15,081 bases of DNA from assembly GCA_035632055.1 (NCBI GenBank), contig DASQHO010000026.1:1-15081 (forward strand). Direction: 5' to 3'. Position 1 is the first letter of the stretch. Every line of letters starts with the position of its first letter. Both the position numbers and the translations under genes were made by a program. The notes beneath the pieces were generated by a model. It was not told the origin of the DNA. It did not search any database and worked only from the letters and a program-made list of their open reading frames with translations. The DNA is from REEB95 sp035632055 (GTDB lineage: Bacteria; Pseudomonadota; Alphaproteobacteria; ATCC43930; CGMCC-115725). Shown piece after piece: positions 11,945 to 15,081 of the stretch.

Positions 11945-12598
11945 ATGCAGTCCGAACTCAATGCCGACCTTCTGTTACGCGCCTACGCGGCCGGAATCTT
12001 TCCGATGGCGGATTCGGCCGCCGATTCAGAGCTTTTCTGGGTCGACCCCGAGCTACGCGGCGTGTTGCCGTTGGAACGCTTCCACCTGTCGAAGCGCCTG
12101 GCGCGCACCGTCCGTTCGAACCATTTCGAAGTGCGTTGCGACAACGATTTCGCAGCTACGATCCGCGGCTGTGCGGAATCCACGGAGCAGCGGCCGAAGA
12201 CCTGGATCAACGAGCAAATTCTGACGCTTTACACCGCGCTAAACCGCCAGGGCTTCGCGCATAGCGTCGAATGCTGGCGCGGTGGCGCGCTCGCCGGCGG
12301 TCTATACGGCGTGTCGCTCGGCGGCGCCTTCTTCGGCGAGAGCATGTTTTCGCGCGAACGCGACGCCAGCAAGGTGGCCTTGGCGCACCTAGTGGCGATG
12401 TTGCGACGCGGCGGATTCACATTGCTCGACGTGCAGTTCGTGACACCGCATCTCAAGCGCTTCGGCGCAGTCGAAATCCCCCGCGCCGCGTATCGTCAGC
12501 ACCTCGCCGCGGCGCTGCAGCGCAAGGCTCATTTCCTGGCTGGCTTGGACGGCGCTGCGGTCACCGCCATCTTGCAGTCGAGCACATTGACGTCATAG
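11945..12598 (+). CDS. aat: Leucyl/phenylalanyl-tRNA--protein transferase
   Basis: Aat adds Leu or Phe from aminoacyl-tRNA to proteins with N-terminal Lys or Arg, marking them for ClpS/ClpAP degradation. From the ATG at 11945 the protein has 217 aa. Recognisable blocks are LLLRAYAAGIFPMADS, LFWVDPELRGVLPLE, TWINEQILTLYTALN, HSVECWRGGALAGGLYGVS, GGAFFGESMFSRERDASKVAL, and LLDVQFVTPHLKRFGAVEI. An ATG at 11897 in the same frame adds 16 basic residues not typical of the family; neither start has a strong Shine-Dalgarno. It follows accC by 64 nt. The final ~23 codons overlap DUF2155 antisense, and the tail ILQSSTLTS is read from the complement of a conserved DUF2155 motif. Confidence 0.95.
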   Translation: MQSELNADLLLRAYAAGIFPMADSAADSELFWVDPELRGVLPLERFHLSKRLARTVRSNHFEVRCDNDFAATIRGCAESTEQRPKTWINEQILTLYTALNRQGFAHSVECWRGGALAGGLYGVSLGGAFFGESMFSRERDASKVALAHLVAMLRRGGFTLLDVQFVTPHLKRFGAVEIPRAAYRQHLAAALQRKAHFLAGLDGAAVTAILQSSTLTS

Positions 12599-12987
12599 AC
12601 AGGGTCTTCGAGCGCCGAAATTGCCGGCGAGGACGCGAACATCCAGCCGCTGAAGACGAGCTTGGTCGCGGCGGAATTGGCGTCGGCACGAACCTCATCG
12701 ATTTCGAGGAATGCGGCGGTATTTGGCGGCTCCTCAGGCGGCTGTTTGACGCAGGCGCGCACGGTGATGACCAGCGTGCCGAAATGCACCGGCTGATCAA
12801 TCGGCGCATCGAACTGCGACACACGTGCCGTAATCTTGTCCAACCCTTGGAGTACCGCCGCGACTGCACGCGGCCGATCATCGGCTTGAGGCTGCGATTG
12901 GCTTGGCGGCTTGAGCTGTATTTGCTGTGCGCGCGCCGGCAATGCGGTAACCGCCAGCGCAATTAAAACGAATGCGGTCGATTTCAC
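12529..12987 (-). CDS. Secreted DUF2155-domain protein
   Basis: This 152-aa protein has a signal peptide (MKSTAFVLIALAVTALPARA, probable AxA cleavage after about residue 20), so it should be periplasmic. After a Pro/Gln-rich spacer (22-35) comes the DUF2155 domain (PF09923): LQGLDKITARVSQFDAPI, FGTLVITVRACVKQPPEEPP, AAFLEIDEV, then FSGWMFASSPAISALEDPVYDVNVLDC. Two cysteines in the domain may form a disulfide. The function of the family is unknown. It starts with GTG at 12987, sharing GTGA with the stop of the upstream 75-aa gene, so it is the last member of a coupled operon. Its 3' end overlaps aat antisense by 70 bp. Confidence 0.88.
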   Translation of the reverse strand: MKSTAFVLIALAVTALPARAQQIQLKPPSQSQPQADDRPRAVAAVLQGLDKITARVSQFDAPIDQPVHFGTLVITVRACVKQPPEEPPNTAAFLEIDEVRADANSAATKLVFSGWMFASSPAISALEDPVYDVNVLDCKMAVTAAPSKPARK

Positions 12988-13211
12988 GATTTGGATTTTT
13001 TCCGATAAGGGTTGTCGAGGCTCTCGGCGAGTTCGCGCATTACGCGCCGGAATTGCGCTTCGTCACAGCCCATCAGCACCGCGTCTTCGAGCGCATCCTG
13101 GGCAAGCTGTTGGATTTCGGCCAGATTCTCGTTGAGTACCTTGATCTTGTCGAGGCACGAAACCGGTTCGCCTTCGGGCGTCAGCCAGGTCGGCAGCATC
13201 AGCTTACTCAT
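12984..13211 (-). CDS. Small protein of unknown function (75 aa)
   Basis: I do not recognise a named family. The protein starts MSKLMLPTWLTPEGEP and then has one or two long, acidic amphipathic helices (about 20-66; e.g. KIKVLNENLAEIQQLAQDAL), ending in a basic RKKSKS tail. Two cysteines occur (19 and 49). No signal peptide or membrane segment is visible, so it is probably cytosolic. It is linked by a 4-bp ATGA overlap to the methyltransferase stop upstream and by GTGA to DUF2155 downstream. This supports it as a real, translationally coupled gene rather than a chance frame. Confidence 0.75.
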   Translation of the reverse strand: MSKLMLPTWLTPEGEPVSCLDKIKVLNENLAEIQQLAQDALEDAVLMGCDEAQFRRVMRELAESLDNPYRKKSKS

Positions 13212-14029
13212 GCGACCTCACTGTTCCGCCTGGCGCTACCCGGCTTTATTGCGGCAAAGCGCAAGCGCACGTAATCAACCGTCCAAACTCCGCCGCGGAA
13301 AAGAATTGGGCGCACGCGATCTTCGATCTCAGCCTTCATGGCCGCGTCGTCGGCCGACGGCACTAGCGCCAAGAAGCTTTCGGCGAATGTCTCCAGCCAA
13401 TCGCCGAGCGCGCCTGGCAGCGGCGTGGGCCGTGGAATCAAGGTGATGGTCCGCACCACGAAACCGCGATTTTCGAGCCGCGCCCGATAGTCTTCGACGG
13501 TCGGGAAATACCACGGGATCGCCGACCGGCCATCGATGCCACGGCGCGCCAGCGCCGCGAATACCGCGGCGAGAACTTGGGCGACATTACCGGCGCCGCC
13601 GCATTCTGCGACGAAACGGCCGCCGGGCTTCAGCGCGCGCCAGACGCCGTCGATCACCGAATCGGGCGCACGCATCCAATGCAGCGCGGCGTTCGAGAAG
13701 ACCGCGTCGAATTCCGCTGCGAACGGCAGGTTTCCGCCATCAACGATACGCGCGTCGAGGCCGCGCGCCACTGCCGCCGCGACCTGCTCGGCACTCTGAT
13801 CGACGCCAATCACCGATGCTTGCGCTGCCAGCGTCGCCGTCAGCGTGCCGTCGCCGCAACCGAGATCGAGAATGCGTTCACCGGCTCGCGGCGCTAGCAG
13901 CTCGATGACGCCCGCGCCGAGCGCTGGCACGAAGCTGGCATTACGGCGGTAGCGCTCCGGATCCCAGCGCTGTTCGACTTTGGGCTTGCCTGGAACGACC
14001 CCCGCTGTGCGTGAGTCGCGGGCAGTCAT
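13208..14029 (-). CDS. Class I SAM-dependent methyltransferase (trans-aconitate methyltransferase-like)
   Basis: This 273-aa cytosolic enzyme has a Rossmann-type SAM-binding fold. Motif I is ERILDLGCGDGTLT (about 51-64), motif II GVDQSAEQVAAA ends with an acidic residue for the ribose, and DGGNLPF is the adenine contact. VFSNAALHWM (post-II/IV) and LKPGGRFVAECGG (motif V region) follow. The opening WDPERYRRNASFV and the SNAALHWM block resemble trans-aconitate 2-methyltransferase (Tam), but the substrate cannot be deduced and general UbiE/COQ5-like chemistry is possible. Its ATG (14029) overlaps the mlaD stop by 4 bp, and its own stop overlaps the next gene's ATG likewise. Confidence 0.88.
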   Translation of the reverse strand: MTARDSRTAGVVPGKPKVEQRWDPERYRRNASFVPALGAGVIELLAPRAGERILDLGCGDGTLTATLAAQASVIGVDQSAEQVAAAVARGLDARIVDGGNLPFAAEFDAVFSNAALHWMRAPDSVIDGVWRALKPGGRFVAECGGAGNVAQVLAAVFAALARRGIDGRSAIPWYFPTVEDYRARLENRGFVVRTITLIPRPTPLPGALGDWLETFAESFLALVPSADDAAMKAEIEDRVRPILFRGGVWTVDYVRLRFAAIKPGSARRNSEVA

Positions 14030-14526
14030 GGCTTCGGCGGGGTCGACGGCTGGGCTTGCGGCGCCGCAGCGCCCTGTCCCTTGTTCTGGTTCGCGCCGTA
14101 GATCGCCTGGCCGATGAGCGATTGAAGATTCATCGCCGCCTGCGTATGCGTGATGCGACCGCCCGGCGGAATCAGCTTGTCTTCGTTGCCCGGCTCGATC
14201 GAGACAAAATTGTCGCCCAGCAGCCCTGGCGATGCGATCACCGCCACCGAATCATCCGGCAATTTGATCCGTGGATCAATGCTAAGCGTGATGGTGGCGA
14301 GGAACGTCTTCGGGTCGAGCGACTGCGATTCGACCGTGCCGACCTTGATGCCGCTGATCTTGACGTCGCTTCCGTCGCGCAAGCCGTCGACGCGATCGAA
14401 TTGCGCAGTGTATTGCGTGCCACCGGTCGCATTTACCTGCGTCGTCGTATAGGCGAAGAACAGGAATACCGCGGCGACGACCAAGACGACCGCGCCCATG
14501 ATGGTCTCGACGGCGTTGCGGTTCAT
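14026..14526 (-). CDS. mlaD: MlaD-type MCE protein (outer-membrane lipid asymmetry)
   Basis: MlaD is the single-pass inner-membrane MCE subunit that forms a hexameric ring in phospholipid transport between membranes. The 166-aa protein starts MNRNAVETIMGAVVLVVAAV, with a membrane helix at about 9-26. The MCE domain follows (about 38-118): YTAQFDRVDGLRDGSDVKISGIKVGTV, then LPDDSVAVIASPGLLGDNFVSIEPG. The tail is Gln/Pro/Ala-rich. AAGGAG 10 nt upstream supports the ATG at 14526; a longer in-frame reading to 14688 is rejected. The usual mlaE/mlaF partners are not in the window. It heads the 4-bp-overlap chain with the methyltransferase, the 75-aa gene and DUF2155. Confidence 0.92.
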   Translation of the reverse strand: MNRNAVETIMGAVVLVVAAVFLFFAYTTTQVNATGGTQYTAQFDRVDGLRDGSDVKISGIKVGTVESQSLDPKTFLATITLSIDPRIKLPDDSVAVIASPGLLGDNFVSIEPGNEDKLIPPGGRITHTQAAMNLQSLIGQAIYGANQNKGQGAAAPQAQPSTPPKP

Positions 14527-14569
14527 GGCAATTGGGCTCCTTGCAGGCTGCGCGGGACAAGCGATCGTT

Positions 14570-14591
14570 GCTGCCCGAATCTCTTCGCAGC
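14570..14591. other. Possible hairpin between NDUFA12 and mlaD
   Basis: On the minus strand GCTGCGAA and TTC..GCAGC pair around GAGA, with a 2-nt GG bulge. There is no following T-run, so it is not a classical terminator; it may attenuate or process the transcript in the 76-bp gap, which also holds the mlaD ribosome binding site. Confidence 0.3.
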
Positions 14592-14602
14592 TTGGAGAAT
14601 CA

Positions 14603-14980
14603 TTACTCCGGCGTCCAGGGCTCGTAATCGCCGGTGGCGCGGGCGCGCGGCCCGCCTTTGAGCACCGAACCGGCTGGACGGTAGGCATCCGGCGTACCGG
14701 TCAAATTCGGTTGAGGCGGTTTTTGCCACGGATAAAGCGGCTTGTCGGCGTCGGCCGGCAGCTGGTCGGTCGTATGGTGCAGCCAGCCATGCCAAACCGG
14801 CGGCACGCGCGAGGCGTCTTCGTCGCCTTGATAAATCACCCAGCGGCGCTCCCGGCTATCGCGCCCGCCGCCGGGTTTGAGCGGCCGGTGGCTGCGCTCG
14901 CGATAATACCGGTTGCCAAAGGTGTCGGTGCCGATGAGTTCGCCTTTGAACCACGTGAAGAGTCGTGTGCCGATGGTCAT
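14603..14980 (-). CDS. NADH:ubiquinone oxidoreductase NDUFA12-family subunit (B17.2-like)
   Basis: This 125-aa protein matches the NDUFA12/B17.2 accessory subunit of complex I, found in mitochondria and alphaproteobacteria, where it stabilises the peripheral arm. Typical blocks are FTWFKGELIGTDTFGNRYYRE (residues 8-28), RRWVIYQGDEDASRVPPVWHGWLHHT (45-70) and YPWQKPPQPNLTGTPDAYRPAGS, with the final YEPWTPE. The ATG at 14980 has a GGGA upstream and matches the family N terminus. It precedes mlaD on the same strand with a 76-bp gap. The association with mlaD and DUF2155 downstream is a familiar alphaproteobacterial layout. Confidence 0.93.
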   Translation of the reverse strand: MTIGTRLFTWFKGELIGTDTFGNRYYRERSHRPLKPGGGRDSRERRWVIYQGDEDASRVPPVWHGWLHHTTDQLPADADKPLYPWQKPPQPNLTGTPDAYRPAGSVLKGGPRARATGDYEPWTPE

Positions 14981-15005
14981 TGTCGTCCCGAATCATGCGC
15001 GCATT

Positions 15006-15022
15006 TGCCGGCAAGACCGGCA
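15006..15022. other. Small perfect hairpin upstream of the NDUFA12 gene
   Basis: TGCCGG (15006-15011) and CCGGCA (15017-15022) pair across CAAGA. It lies 26 nt upstream of the NDUFA12 ATG. Nothing else recognisable is visible from 14981 to the window end. Confidence 0.35.
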
Positions 15023-15081
15023 GAAACGGGCGCGACTATGGCACCGTGCCGCTTGCGCGTCCAGGCCGCGGGGTTAAGTCC

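Noticed and set aside
14527..14688. 54-residue N-terminal extension of mlaD
   Set aside because: Would overlap the NDUFA12 C terminus, has no family similarity, and a good AAGGAG sits right before the internal ATG at 14526.

Overview
The window looks like a chromosomal segment of a GC-rich alphaproteobacterium, most likely Hyphomicrobiales (Bradyrhizobiaceae/Xanthobacteraceae-like). This rests on four things seen in the sequence: high GC with GC-rich third positions; a type II dehydroquinase - accB - accC - aat - DUF2155 - (mlaD) - NDUFA12 neighbourhood that I recognise as alphaproteobacterial; a proteobacterial MaiA/MarR pair; and DUF559 with CCCTCAAGGGGGGAGGG-type palindromic repeats. No database search was possible, so the taxon is an inference.

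Region 1 (1-3054, mostly minus strand): glmU and the 5' part of glmS, two steps of UDP-GlcNAc synthesis, run leftward. Between them sits a small accessory patch of about 720 bp on the opposite strand. It has a DUF559 PD-(D/E)XK-like nuclease gene, a 180-bp element with ~51-53-bp inverted arms on one side, another palindrome copy fused into the gene's 3' end, and a 10-bp direct repeat bracketing gene plus palindrome. This is the most unusual part of the window.

Region 2 (3127-6514, plus strand): a tRNA-Val(CAC) with its own promoter, then a groES that lacks groEL. A copper-resistance operon follows: a cueR-like MerR regulator with a textbook MerR-type long-spacer promoter, and a CopA Cu(I) P1B-ATPase carrying YHS and heavy-metal-binding domains at its N terminus.

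Region 3 (6515-9455): maiA (maleylacetoacetate isomerase, minus) diverges from a MarR regulator (plus). The MarR gene converges on a GT39/ArnT-like membrane glycosyltransferase (minus). The copA/maiA and marR/GT39 stop codons abut with no spacer.

Region 4 (9523-12598, plus): aroQ (type II dehydroquinase), accB and accC (the biotin carboxyl carrier and biotin carboxylase halves of acetyl-CoA carboxylase), and aat (N-end-rule leucyl/phenylalanyl transferase).

Region 5 (12529-14980, minus): NDUFA12-like complex I accessory subunit, then mlaD, a class I SAM methyltransferase, a 75-aa protein of unknown function and a DUF2155 secreted protein. The last four are chained by 4-bp stop/start overlaps, and DUF2155 overlaps the aat 3' end antisense by 70 bp.

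No CRISPR array, prophage, insertion-sequence transposase or rRNA was seen. There is no gene-free stretch over 300 bases; the longest, 960-1216, is filled by the repeat element.
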